From Pohlia nutans (lineage: Eukaryota; Streptophyta; Bryopsida; Bryales; Mniaceae): a stretch of 64,000 bases of DNA. The stretch covers positions 13,627,501-13,691,500 of the forward strand of contig CM040107.1 in NCBI GenBank assembly GCA_022496805.1, given 5' to 3'. Below are positions 11,658 to 21,427 of the stretch, one piece after another. A model generated the notes under the pieces. That model was given only the letters and a program-made list of their open reading frames with translations. It ran no database searches and had not been told where the DNA came from. Numbering within the stretch: position 1 is the first letter of the stretch; the number at the start of each line of letters is the position of its first letter. The position numbers and the translations under genes were made by a program.

Positions 11658-12084
11658 TGGTAGCTCCCCTTGGTAAGAACCTACTTGGTAATCAGTACCG
11701 GGGGATTACTAGCTACCGAGGAGAAGGAAGTTAACCGAATAGACAGAAATATACTCAAAGCTAAGTCAGTTATCACAAAACTGAGGGAAGACAAACTGAT
11801 CAAAATAAGCAATGGTATACAGAAAGTCAGTCGATAGGGAATAAGTCAGAAGAAAATACTTCTAACACAAAGCAATTATCTGGGAAAATGGAGCATGCCA
11901 ATGAGGTTGGCTCTATTGCTTTTATACCACAGTACAACTAGATCTGACATTTAGGTCAAATCGGTAAAAAAGTGTTTTCCTAGATCTACCTACTGGGGTA
12001 AATTGGAAAATTACCCAGGTAAAACTCAGATCGGTAGACCTACCGATACTCCTAATTTACGGTCAACAGTTTCATACCTCAACA
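11658..12084 (-). repeat. gypsy-1 5' LTR
   Basis: Read on the minus strand it begins TGTTGAGGTATGAAACTG and ends CTACCA, giving TG...CA ends. It abuts the primer-binding site on one side and protein-coding sequence of another gene on the other. Its partner LTR is outside the window, so the boundaries come from the termini and the PBS only. Its length of 427 bp is normal for the class. The 5 bp outside it are AATTG (12085-12089). Confidence 0.7.
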
Positions 12085-12087
12085 AAT

Positions 12088-13116
12088 TGCAACTGTCTGT
12101 GTGTGGTATGTGCAGACAAAAAGGATGGAATTGGTTGCTATGCACATGAACGTGTCTTCAAACACAAAACTTCTATGTGGAAAGCTTGCCTCTATCCTAA
12201 GGGAGAGTATGAGAGGTGGCATAGGTTGGAGTGTCTCATGGGTGATTGTTCAGAATGTGGATTTCTTTTGTTTAAGTTTTGTCCATTAGAATTATTAGAT
12301 TCTCACTCATTCTTGTTGAAGTGGAAGTGTTTTGAGTATTTGAAAGAAAATTATTCAAGTCGTGTTGCTAGCACATACACTCAGTCTAAGACTAACCCGA
12401 TCTCTCGTGTCTTTTGGAACATTGGAGAATTTGAAGTTGATCATAAAGACAGCAGTATCAAATGCCGCACATTACCTGGCTCTAGGAATCTTTATTCTAT
12501 TAAGGGATTTTCTTTGACTGACCCTACCCTTATTAGGACTCGTGAATTGTCATGCTTTTGTATCCCCTGTATTGATGGTAATTGGAATGATTGTGAGAAC
12601 TTGTCTCATGTACAGGACTGGAAGATTCAGCGCCTAAATCCTTTTAGTGCTGGCGCTTTAGCCCCGCAAATTGCGATGTTGGACGATGAGGCAAACTAGA
12701 TTCATGATGGTGTGTCCGTGAGGATAGGAGACTTGGTGTGCGTTGGTGATAACTTCATGATTCTAGCATTGTGCGACGACGAAGATGTGGTCGATTATTA
12801 TATTCTGCAATGTCAACGTCCCAAATTCATGTTGGAGGAGCCTTTGAGTTGTCCATGGGGAGGTGTCTTTGCTGCAGGAGATGAAGTAATCCGTGCTAAA
12901 TACTACAAAAAGTTTAGTAGAGGTGACAAAACCTACGTGTTTTGTGATAGGGCAGTTGATGCGCATGTTGATGCTCATCTAGTGCAAGCTTGCAAGTTCC
13001 CAATGCTTCTTGCAGCCCATAGAGTCAACGGAAGCCCTGTTTACAAGATAACAGCTCAATCCAAGAGGATATGCGAGGATGCGTTAAGAGACTGGTGGGC
13101 GTTTAATGCTGAATAG
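12088..13116 (+). pseudogene. Cysteine-rich protein gene remnant, cut by gypsy-1 and broken by one amber codon
   Basis: The plus-strand frame is open from the edge of the gypsy-1 LTR and begins CNCLCVVCADKKDGIGCYAH, so the 5' part lies beyond the insertion. It contains many paired Cys/His residues (WHRLECLMGDCSECG; LSCFCIPCIDGNWNDC) suggesting zinc binding. It then reaches TAG at 12697-12699 and continues in the same frame for 138 codons (IGDLVCVGDNFMILAL, WGGVFAAGDEVIRAKYY, DRAVDAHVDAHLVQACKFP) to the stop at 13114-13116. The second half, with VGD, GD and short hydrophobic strands, resembles a small beta-barrel or BAH-like domain, but I cannot assign a family. The total remaining length is about 340 residues. 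Confidence 0.6.
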
Positions 13117-13199
13117 ATGCCATCAGTAGGCTAGGTAAATTGTATTTTCTTATACTTAATACAAAATTTGACAAAAGTACATGCTAACATAAACTGTTG

Positions 13200-13420
13200 A
13201 TACACTTAGTTTAGATAATATGTACGTCGAGGTACAATGTCCAAAATGTGTACAACATTCAAAATGTAAAATATGTACAATATGTCCACAGTTGTGTCCA
13301 AAATGTCCTGAACAATGTCCAAAATGTATTCAAATTATGTACAAAATGTCCTGAAGTGTACGACCTGTATAATATGTACCGCACATGTATAACCCTGAAC
13401 ATGTACATGCCGCATCTAGT
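13200..13420. repeat. Degenerate repeat of TGTCC/TGTAC with AAAATGT
   Basis: The words AAAATGT, TGTCC and TGTAC recur irregularly, about a dozen times over 200 bp. The region has no coding character. It looks like a decayed minisatellite downstream of the cysteine-rich gene. Confidence 0.55.
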
Positions 13421-13617
13421 TTACCACTACTTAATCTATAAAGTCCACCTGCAAACAAAACAACATCCCACATGTCCAATAGCACACACACCCACAAATG
13501 TGAGAAAAAAAAAACTTGCAATGACGTCAAGGCCTCCAACGCATTAGTTGAAGTGAACCCTACAAGCAAGGTGCAATACATTGTTGGACTTACAGAAAAT
13601 TACTAACTCTAGTGAAC

Positions 13618-13875
13618 CTATTTCCGCCCCTTCTTTGCCGTCGCACTTGCCTTTCGCTTCACTTTCTCAGCTTTCTTCTTCATAGATTGCCAAGGAGGTG
13701 AATCCTCGGCAACCTCCTTTGCACGTGCCCTGGTCACCCGGTCAGTTGGAGTAGGCATTTTGGGTACAGGCTCCCCCTCATCTGCAAGGGCTTGCTCAAT
13801 CATCTTTGAGTAGCTCTTATCCACCGAGTGTAAGTTCTCAACCGCTACTGCCTCATCATCGATGCTATTTGCCAC
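13618..13875 (-). CDS. Hypothetical basic protein fragment or 3' exon
   Basis: The 85-codon minus-strand frame reads as a normal polar protein. It has an acidic start (MANSIDDEAVAVENLHSVDK), a middle with PKMPTPTDRVTRARAKEVAE, and a very basic C-terminus (KKKAEKVKRKASATAKKGRK) like a nuclear localisation tail. It could be the last exon of the gene whose other pieces lie at 14118-14757, since strand and composition agree. No family is recognised. Confidence 0.4.
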   Translation of the reverse strand: MANSIDDEAVAVENLHSVDKSYSKMIEQALADEGEPVPKMPTPTDRVTRARAKEVAEDSPPWQSMKKKAEKVKRKASATAKKGRK

Positions 13876-14117
13876 TGCAGATTTACAAACATTCTAATGT
13901 TTTTATGCAGAATTCCAAGTATTCAATTATTCCATACATGCTTGCCATGAGAATCACAATCCTACAGAATTCAGAAATTGCATTGCCATATGTTGTGGGC
14001 GTCACTTCTGCTCAGGTACACTTCTTAACACAGCTTCAATACATTGATAATTACACTTCATAAGGGAAAAAGATGTGTATCTAGAGGTCCTCCTTTGGAT
14101 GCATGCACTGTAGTGTC

Positions 14118-14757
14118 TTACGGACTCGCAGATGCTTCAAGAGGCGAACTTTTTTGAGACTGTGGTGACAGACTTACTTCACGTCCTTGGTCCGCCAGCC
14201 ACATAGATGCTCCTTGCGGTGTTAGGGTGGATGCAGACGCTGATATAGGACAAGGCGACACAAATTTCTTGGGAGCAGTGATTTTAGACTTGGAGGGGGG
14301 CCTAGGAGGCGATTCAGGTGGTGCTGCTTCGATTTCCCTCTCATCTTCGCTATCTGCCGCAGCATGTTCTCCACCTTCACAAGGAGTTGCTTCGATTTCT
14401 TTCTCATCTTCGCTATTTGCCGCACCATCTTCCCCACCTTTAGAAGTAGATCTTGTTGTACCGGAACTAGAAGGAAGGATGGGCATTTTCATGTCCCAGT
14501 CGTCATCATTGGAAGACTCGACTAGAAGGAAGGTTGGGTTTTTCTTCCCTCTTTCGCTTTGCTCCAGTCGAAGACTGCTTCAACAAGGTCGTCGAAGGTG
14601 CTGGTTTTGCACTTTTAGGCAACCGCTTGGAATCCAACGCTGTAACTTCCACTCGACTAATTGCTTGGCTAAATTCACCTTTTGTGAAGGTCGTTGGAGC
14701 TAATCCACGCACAGGGAAGGAGAAGTTCCATAATTCTATGGGACAAAAACCAACCAC
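14118..14757 (-). CDS. Hypothetical acidic low-complexity protein, probably two exons or one frameshift
   Basis: Two overlapping minus-strand frames adjoin. The first, 14757-14506, reads PVRGLAPTTFTKGEFSQAIS then ALDSKRLPKSAKPAPSTTLL with a basic stretch GAKRKREEK. Read in its own frame just upstream of 14492, the second gives ESSNDDDWDMKMPILPSSS and continues to 14118 with two copies of a Gly-Glu/Ala/SEDE-x-EIEA repeat (14320-14440). The change of frame near 14510 is either a small intron or an indel. Acidic and basic low-complexity blocks suggest a nuclear protein. No family recognised. Confidence 0.4.
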
Positions 14758-14799
14758 ATGGAAATTAGAAGATTGAACCGCTATGTCAGAAAAGGACCA

Positions 14800-15660
14800 A
14801 CAATTACATAACGGAAGTACTTTTTAGTGCCCCAACATAACTATTGTGTACATTGACTACTTCTGGGATATACGTTTTCAAAAGCCTAGACTTTATGTTC
14901 TACAACAAGTACTGAACAAGTAACCAAAGCAAAGAACGTAGTACAAATGTGTACCAGGTTAGAAAGAGTAGTAGAGGCATTGTACTATTCTAACGCCACG
15001 TGTAGTTGTTATACACTAACTACTACAAGCAATACTCAACAAGGAAGCAAAGGAAAAACGGAGTACCTGATTAATACCAAGGTGTAGGGTGAGTACTACA
15101 GGCATTCTAAAATTCTGAAGCCAACTGCACTCATTATATACTAAGTACTTAGATAAGTATGCAACATCGAAGGGAATGTACTATAACGAGTCACCATATT
15201 CTAAGTCAGTACAAAACTCGTATCACTATTCCTAAGTGTTGTACTGTTGATCTAAACAAAGTACTTCAGAATTTTATAAAGTAACCCTCTCCACAGTAGA
15301 GACTAACCCTCTCCACAGTAGATACAAACCCTCTCTACAGTAGATATTAACCCTCACCACAGTAGGTACTAGAGTATTTAGAATAAATTCTAAACAACGT
15401 ATATTTTCAGTATACAGTACAAAAATTACAAGAATGCAAAGCAATCGTAATCACTAAGTATGCATACAATAAAAATGTTACCCTTGTGATTGACACTATT
15501 ACCCACGCATGATCAAACATGACAAAGTACTATAGAAGTATGTATGGAACTTCAGCATAATGGAATGACTCCAAGGAAGAACTGCAATAGAATTTGGGAG
15601 CATCAAACTCAAACCCAAAACCATAGACACTAAAGAGAATATAAGTTGCAATAGGTTGCA
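14800..15660. other. Non-coding stretch with GTAC-rich sequence and a 22-bp minisatellite
   Basis: No frame of any length has protein character. The words GTAC, TACTAC and AAGTACT are frequent. A clear tandem repeat lies at 15283-15370. Confidence 0.6.
15283..15370. repeat. 22-bp tandem repeat, four copies
   Basis: Four adjacent 22-bp units start at 15283, 15305, 15327 and 15349, with consensus AACCCTCTCCACAGTAGATA plus two variable bases. Differences between units are single substitutions. Confidence 0.9.
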
Positions 15661-16026
15661 CTAACCATCTGCTGGCAGCAACTCCTTCACATGATCTGCC
15701 CTTGCGTGAAGAATTCGGCTGCGTTCATCAGCAACTCCAAGCATTGATGCTCGATTTCGCATCTCTGCAGGACGCTCTCCCCATCCGAAACTCTTGTACC
15801 ATTCTGGATGGGGGACTTCTCCACATCCCTTACCTAAACACTTGCCGGAATTTACAAATTAAATACAACCAAAGCACAAAATGGGTGGTAAAAATGTCTA
15901 CAGCTAGAAACAACTATATCATTCTGAGGGAATGGAAAGAGGCATAAACAACATACGCCAATTGCAATAGAATTGCAATCATCAGGAATTTCCAAAGGAG
16001 GCGTAGGAAAATTAGAAGAATAGACC

Positions 16027-18174
16027 ATAGGTTTCGGCTAGAAGGAGGCATTCGAATGTCCTCGCTTGAGCTGAAAATTCTCTGCAGCCAAGGCATCGAA
16101 CTGTTTTTGCCTCCCTTCTAGAATTGCTTCTAAACTTTGAAGCTCTACTTTGGCCTTCTGAAGCTCTTCCAAAACAATACTCATGGTAGCCTCCTCCTCT
16201 ACTAGTTGCTCCTAAATTCCCTCCATCTTTATCTTCTCCCTATCAGAACTTGCTCCCTCATCCTCTAGCATCTTAATGCGAACCAATTTTTGTTCAATCT
16301 GGTGTTTACAACTATTTACCAATGAAGCAACTAGTTTGCTTCCACTTGCCCCTCGCGGCCTCCACCCTCTCCAAACCAGAAACCTTCTTGACAGCAAAAG
16401 CCTTCAATTCAAGGTGAACTACACCCATCAAACCCTCTAACTCTTGCAATCTCTCCAGAACCATCTTTTTCCTCCACCCTCCTAAGCCCTCACCGTGATC
16501 TCTTACACCCCCTTGCACACACACCCCCGAACCCATTCCACTCTCAAAGTTGCCATCACAATCTCTTGTGTCTCCAAGACAAGATTTCGTGATGGCAGGG
16601 TCTAAACCCTCGTTATTCCCCTGCATTGGCGCCCTCGAGACGATTGCAGTTGATACCCCGCGCTCCAACTTGATAAACCGCCATTCCTTTCCTCGCACGT
16701 CGACAGCCTTCTTGCCTTCAAAAGTCTTCCGTAGTGCCAACAACTTTGCGAGGTCTTGTTTATACCTGGTCCTCTGCCTCTCGTTCGTCTCAGCACCGAA
16801 AGCGCACCAATCAACAAAGCCAGGTCCTTCCGCGTGTTCGAAGGTGATGCCCTCCGCAAATTTGAGCTTCATGTTGTTGGGAATTTTGCCCTCACCGTGC
16901 TGATAGAGTATGGGATGTAGAATTTTCACCCGCGCCAGCACCTCCGGAATTTTGCAATTACGTTAGCAAAACCCAGCTCGCCCCGAGTCTCCATATCGCG
17001 CGCCAAACAACTTCTTCAATGCTTCCGCTAGCTCAGTGTTTTTGCAAAATCGATGGGGATTATCCCCCTCATGAGGAAGAGAATACTCCCGCTGAAAGTC
17101 CTATCGTGTCAAGGAGCGGATAGGCGCCTTCAACCCCGCGATCTCAGCATCAACGTCCTCCACGGACTGAATTTTTTTCAGATCTGCTACCCTTCTTACG
17201 CGGTACTATAGGCGAAGCCTTCTCCTTCTGAACCTCCTCCGCGTCGCATCCCTCTCCGTCGCTCCACGCCTCTGTCGTTGTCTTCTCCCTCCTCTCAAGC
17301 GCAGCAGACTTCGCCCCAAATTATTGTTAATATTAGAAGTGAGAGTGCGCGTCCAAGCATGACCATCATACCGTTTGTCCATTCCTTCTATGCTCTTGGC
17401 ACTCGAGGAATGAACACTCCCTCTACATGCAGGCAATTCAAAAACAACATCCCCATCAAACATGGGCGGCAGGAACTGAACCTTTTGATATTCAATGGCG
17501 TCGAAATCAATCTGGACCAATTCGTTCCGAGAGCCAGGAATGCCATGCATTTGTTTCAGACATTGCATGATACTGAGAGAATCAGAAGAAGCAGGATAGA
17601 GAGGAGGACGAGACAAAGAGGAGGAAGATGGACTTGTACATGGAGTGCAATAAGTGGACTGATGAGGAAGCGGGAATGGATTCAATGTCTTTCCCTCGTT
17701 AGATCTACACTGGGCGGGTGACTCTCCTTCCGATTCGCTAGAGAGTTCTACAATCGCAGGGACATGCTTTTGTTTCAATTTACAAAGCTTAAGCATGATC
17801 TCGGCAACAGATCGAGTAGTATGGGGGGTTTGAGAACACTATGTGGCACGAACCTGAGCTTCTACAGTAGAAGTATCAGAGTTGTTAACTAGGATCTCGG
17901 TGGAGGCCGCTAATTGAGACGGTGTCATACCATACGCTCTATACTGACCAGGGTGAAGGAGCCAGTAATAGCCATCGCGATCCTTACATCTAGCCTGCAG
18001 GACAGCCTCTTTCACTATTCCGTAATTCTCTAAAACTTCTTCAGTCAGCATATTAGAGGTTTCTGCGATTCGGAAACGGATGGTGAGGAGATTAGCGGGG
18101 ACCCTCACAAACCCCTCATCGCCTATAGGAACAACTAGAGGGACTTCATCACCTTCGAAATGAATCGAAGCCAT
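16027..18174 (-). pseudogene. Hypothetical minus-strand gene with coiled-coil C-terminus, several pieces
   Basis: The piece nearest the start, 18174-17840, opens at ATG (GATGGCTTCG context) and reads FEGDEVPLVVPIGDEGFVRV and DGYYWLLHPGQYRAYGMT; it can leave at a donor CAG|GTTCGT near 17855. The next piece, 17796-17206, is Ser-rich then LVQIDFDAIEYQKVQFLPPM; its last part is better read in a neighbouring frame (TEAWSDGEGCDAEEVQKEKA), implying an intron or indel near 17330. A third piece, 16941-16312, contains KILHPILYQHGEGKIPNNMK and QDLAKLLALRKTFEGKKAVD. The end, 16397-16027, is a coiled coil interrupted by TAG at 16212-16214 (KMEGI, stop, EQLVEEEATMSIVLEELQKA) and finishing at LKRGHSNASF. 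No family recognised. Confidence 0.45.
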
Positions 18175-18901
18175 CCTGCACTGCAAGGGATGTTTGTACT
18201 GTCAAGGAAAGAAGTGGGAAGGAAATGAGAGTTCTTGTATTTATTCTCTCATCAGGGACAACGATGTTAAAAACAACTGTTGACCATTCTGACGTACTAG
18301 TAAAGTAATTGTTTTTGAATTATATCACAGGATCAAAACAACGTGGACGTTGAAGGACCGAATTTCTAAGACGGCGGCCATAGTATACTTAAAAAACATT
18401 TGTGACAAGTAAGGTGATGGTAATGTATTGCTGGAATTGCCAAAATAGTACGCTGTCTGAAAACACGGCTGCATGAACATTGTGGACTCTAATGCACTGA
18501 CAGTTGAGCATCGTGTTGAGAAAGTTCGTAGCCTGTACTGAAGCCATAATGAACCAAGAATGAAGTTTGATACTTAATTAATCTTCGAAATCTATAAATG
18601 GTGAACATATCTAAAGATACTACATAAACAAAAACGACAACATCACAAAATGTGTTGACGGCGGAGGCAAAATGGAGGCTACATTCATGCACGTAGCAAG
18701 CGATGCCTATATTAATAACATGGATTACATTAATTTGAAATCTTCATTATAGCTCCCTATATATATGCTCCAGATATTCTTTATGCTAAAGATTGCTACT
18801 GACAACATCAATTGAATTGTACAAGTTGCCTCCAGAGAACGCTACGTCTAAATTACTTCTTGCACCGGCGTGGAAATGAATGACTCACCGTCACCAGATT
18901 C

Positions 18902-19515
18902 TTAGTTGCTTGTAGCGTCAAGAATGGAATCCCAAAATGGAGGCTGGGGTTCGTCATCGAAGTGCTCTTCGACAACATCAAAGATGGCCTGGGGAACGAT
19001 TTGAACGTCCTCGCACTGGATATTGCACGGATCTGAAAGTCCAAGTATGTCGAAAACATAATGACACCCTATCAAAGTCCACAAAACAGGAGGCCGAGGA
19101 TAGAAATCCCAAATTCCACACGGGATATCATGTCGTCCAAGAACCCCTTTTTCCAAGCGCAGGATGGAGATGTCGACACGCCAGTCTTCAGAACACTGCA
19201 TCTCGCTCATCCACATTTCGATTGCCCCCTGCAAAGTGTCAACACGGTATCTCATTTGGACGAACCTATCATTCTTCCACAGCATAGGGTAGTCGTCGAT
19301 GCTTCCAGCCGACCCGAGTCTTTAGGTGAATTCCTCAAACCCGCGAGGAGTATGACCTTCCATCACAAGATTAAAGATATTGGGCAGAAACTCAAGTGAA
19401 CATTTGAAAAGGGAAAGCGAAGCGACAAGAACTTTATTCCGAAGTTGATAGAACTCTAGAAAGGTATTATATAAAGACCAGCGGCGTTTTGTATGAAGTG
19501 GACGAATGGAAAATT
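18902..19515 (-). pseudogene. Hypothetical protein, open frame interrupted by one TAA
   Basis: The 127-codon frame 19285-18902 has good protein character (MRYRVDTLQGAIEMWMSEMQ; LGRHDIPCGIWDFYPRPPVL; DPCNIQCEDVQIVPQAIFDV). The same frame is open upstream to about 19515 (RWSLYNTFLEFYQLRNKVLV; SLEFLPNIFNLVMEGHTPRG) except for one TAA near 19325. Either a short exon boundary or a nonsense mutation separates the halves. It lies on the same strand as the genes at 13.6-18.2 kb. Function not recognised. Confidence 0.45.
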
Positions 19516-19519
19516 GTTA

Positions 19520-20585
19520 AGGACTAATGAATGCAATCGGAGAGTTAATGAAATGCGAAGATAGTCGACAGAGACATGGATTAAACAAGTCAAACAATTT
19601 CTGTGGACATAATTAGGTGAAACACTTGATTGGATATTCAGAATTAGATCTTTTCAAAATTCATGATATCTTAAAGACGACTGTGGACAACTAAATGAGA
19701 AGACAATGTCAGAGTGATTGAGCTATAAAGAAATTGGATATAAAAAACTAAATTTGAAACTTCGGCTGACAATTTAACATAGTTGGGGAGCCCGCCGGCA
19801 AATTTTCAATAGCTGTCAGCGAAATTTGGGGAGACAACTGCGATAGACTTGAAGAAGGTGAGGATGGATGAAATTGGGCACATCGTTGAAATATTCTTAG
19901 CGACTCTTACAAGAGATTGAGTGAGTGGGGTTGATAAATTCATTTGTGAATCACAGTTTCTCCTAGAACGTTTTGTTTGCTATGATAGAGCAACTTTTAG
20001 TTCTGATTGTAGTATAGAGGGCTGATGCCGGTAGAGAATGTTACGATGAAGATCTAAGTGCTGGAGTTGTAGAATTGCATGAAGTAATGTGGGCTGATAG
20101 TGGGTCTTAGAGTTATGATGTGTCTATGCAACTATAGGACAGATGCAACGTGAAGATCGTGTTAGAGAGCGAAAGAGACAGAATGTGCAAAACAGGAAAA
20201 GAAAGAAACCAAAGGTTGTATACTCAAGTAGGAAGGAGATAGAGGCAAGCCGAATGAGGCAAACGAGGACAAGATCAAAGGTAGCTGACGTCAATTGTGC
20301 GGTCCCAAATACCATCCAATTTCGTGTCGTAGACGTGGTGGAATTTGCGAGCGACATCAGAAGCGAAACCGAGAATGCACTGAACACTGGAGGAGCGCCC
20401 TCAACTGAGACATTGAATTCCAAAGTCCACAGGGATCTCCGCATAAGTTAATATTTTTTGCATCCCTTTTGTGCTATGAACTATTGGAAGCAAGGATTCT
20501 AAAGTTTAAATAGACTATTCTTATAATATTGTTTTAAGACATCCATAAATGCAAAGAAATCACACTGGGGTACCAATTATTCTTA
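19520..20585. other. Stretch without a convincing gene
   Basis: A plus-strand frame at 20143-20451 (102 codons, very basic start RERKRQNVQNRKRKKPK) is the only candidate. The rest is ordinary AT-rich sequence. I leave the frame unannotated as a gene because nothing beyond length supports it. Confidence 0.4.
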
Positions 20586-20589
20586 CGTC

Positions 20590-20745
20590 CCACCCATCCA
20601 CAGAGGGACCTTCTCCTGACTACAATTCTCACGTTGGGCTCTTAACAATACGCTCGCCGTTACTAGGGAAATCCTAGTTAGTTTTTTCTCCTCCGCTTAG
20701 TGACACGCTTAAACTCAGCGGGTGGTCTTTTCCAATTAGAGGTCT
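20590..20745 (-). pseudogene. 26S rRNA pseudogene fragment, 5' end
   Basis: On the minus strand the segment reads ACCCGCTGAGTTTAAGC, then TAAGCGGAGGA, then TAGTAACGGCGAGCG, then GAATTGTAGTCAGGAGA. These are the landmarks of the first about 150 nt of eukaryotic 26S/28S rRNA, including the site of the standard ITS4 primer. Substitutions at normally invariant positions (for example GTGTCACTAAGCGG for the usual ATATCAATAAGCGG) show it is a decayed copy and not a working rDNA unit. Confidence 0.88.
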
Positions 20746-20831
20746 GATGCGTGAATTAAAATCCTTCGAGTCGTGGCGCGAGCATGGATTCACGAAAATT
20801 TCCCCATTAATTCTATAAGTCCTGGCGCGTG

Positions 20832-21085
20832 CAGCTGTCCATGTGGTAACTTCTCAGACACGTCTAGCTTCAAATTCCGAAAGACGAAAGGATCGATAGG
20901 CCATGCTTTCACAGTTTGTATTCGTACAGAAAATCAAAATGAGATGAGCTTTTACCGTTTTGATCCACACGAGATTTCGTTAAGCTCATCTTAGGACACC
21001 TGCATTATCTTTTAACGGATGTGCCGCCCCAGCCGAACTCTCCAAATGACAATGTCTTCCACCTGGATTGGCGCGCCCGCGAGGG
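20832..21085 (-). pseudogene. 26S rRNA pseudogene fragment, domain IV-V region
   Basis: Minus-strand landmarks in order: GGAAGACATTGTCA, GGCTGGGGCGGCACATC, GTTAAAAGATAATGCAGGTG, TCCTAAGATGAGCT, AAATCTCGTGTGGA, GGCCTATCGATCC, GGAATTTGAAGCTAGA and GTTACCACA. These are highly conserved 26S rRNA peptidyl-transferase-side sequences. There is a deletion of a few bases after GAGCTTAACG and many substitutions. About 90 nt of unassigned sequence (20746-20831) joins it to the 26S 5'-end fragment, an order that does not occur within one rRNA. Confidence 0.9.
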
Positions 21086-21089
21086 CGCG

Positions 21090-21427
21090 CGTAAAGACCA
21101 GAAGTAGGGACAGAGGGGCTGGAGGAACCGGGGAGGAATGAATAGTAAGCCGCCCAATTTAAGGCGGCCCAATTCAAATTCCGGATCGTGGCCGGGTCCG
21201 TGAGGGGCCCGTCCCCCGATGTCCGGTTTCCCATCCGATTTTGTGTCCGGTCCGCCGCCATTCCTGGTTCCGTAGCGAACACTTAAGCACGCGTGAGAGC
21301 ACCACTCTCTCCAAATTAATAAAAAGGCCATCATGGACGCTACTTCTCCTATTTATGGCGGCTGGGGCTACCGCTTACTGCCCTAAAAACCCTAACTGCC
21401 CGTTTTTTAATAAAACGAGGTTTGACA
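21090..21427 (-). mobile_element. Copy E: 5'-end fragment of the ORF-bearing element
   Basis: On the minus strand it starts TGTCAAACCTCGTTTTATT, matching the 5' end of copy A, and continues through the CAGTTAGGG block, the AACTGGGCC/GGCGGC hairpin region (21149-21168) and the Ser/Pro frame that overlaps the leader of the other copies. Similarity stops near 21090-21105, where 26S rRNA sequence begins. The rest of the element is absent. Confidence 0.85.

Larger units (their letters stand above)
1..12084 (-). mobile_element. gypsy-1: degenerate Ty3/gypsy LTR retrotransposon, left end outside the window
   Basis: On the minus strand the order is 5' LTR (11658-12084), primer-binding site, gag, protease, reverse transcriptase, RNase H and integrase (down to 1219), then an extra ORF. 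That is the Ty3/gypsy order, with integrase after RNase H. The 3' LTR is not in the window. The element is dead: in-frame stops at about 4729 (TGA), 3894 (TGA) and 3468 (TAA), frameshifts inside integrase, and a mutated reverse-transcriptase active site. Copy A of the ORF-bearing family interrupts gag at 6154-10698. The right end lies in a cysteine-rich gene remnant. Confidence 0.9.

Noticed and set aside
15200..15400. Tandem repeats considered as a CRISPR array
   Set aside because: Units of 22 bp are head-to-tail with no spacers, and the sequence is eukaryotic.
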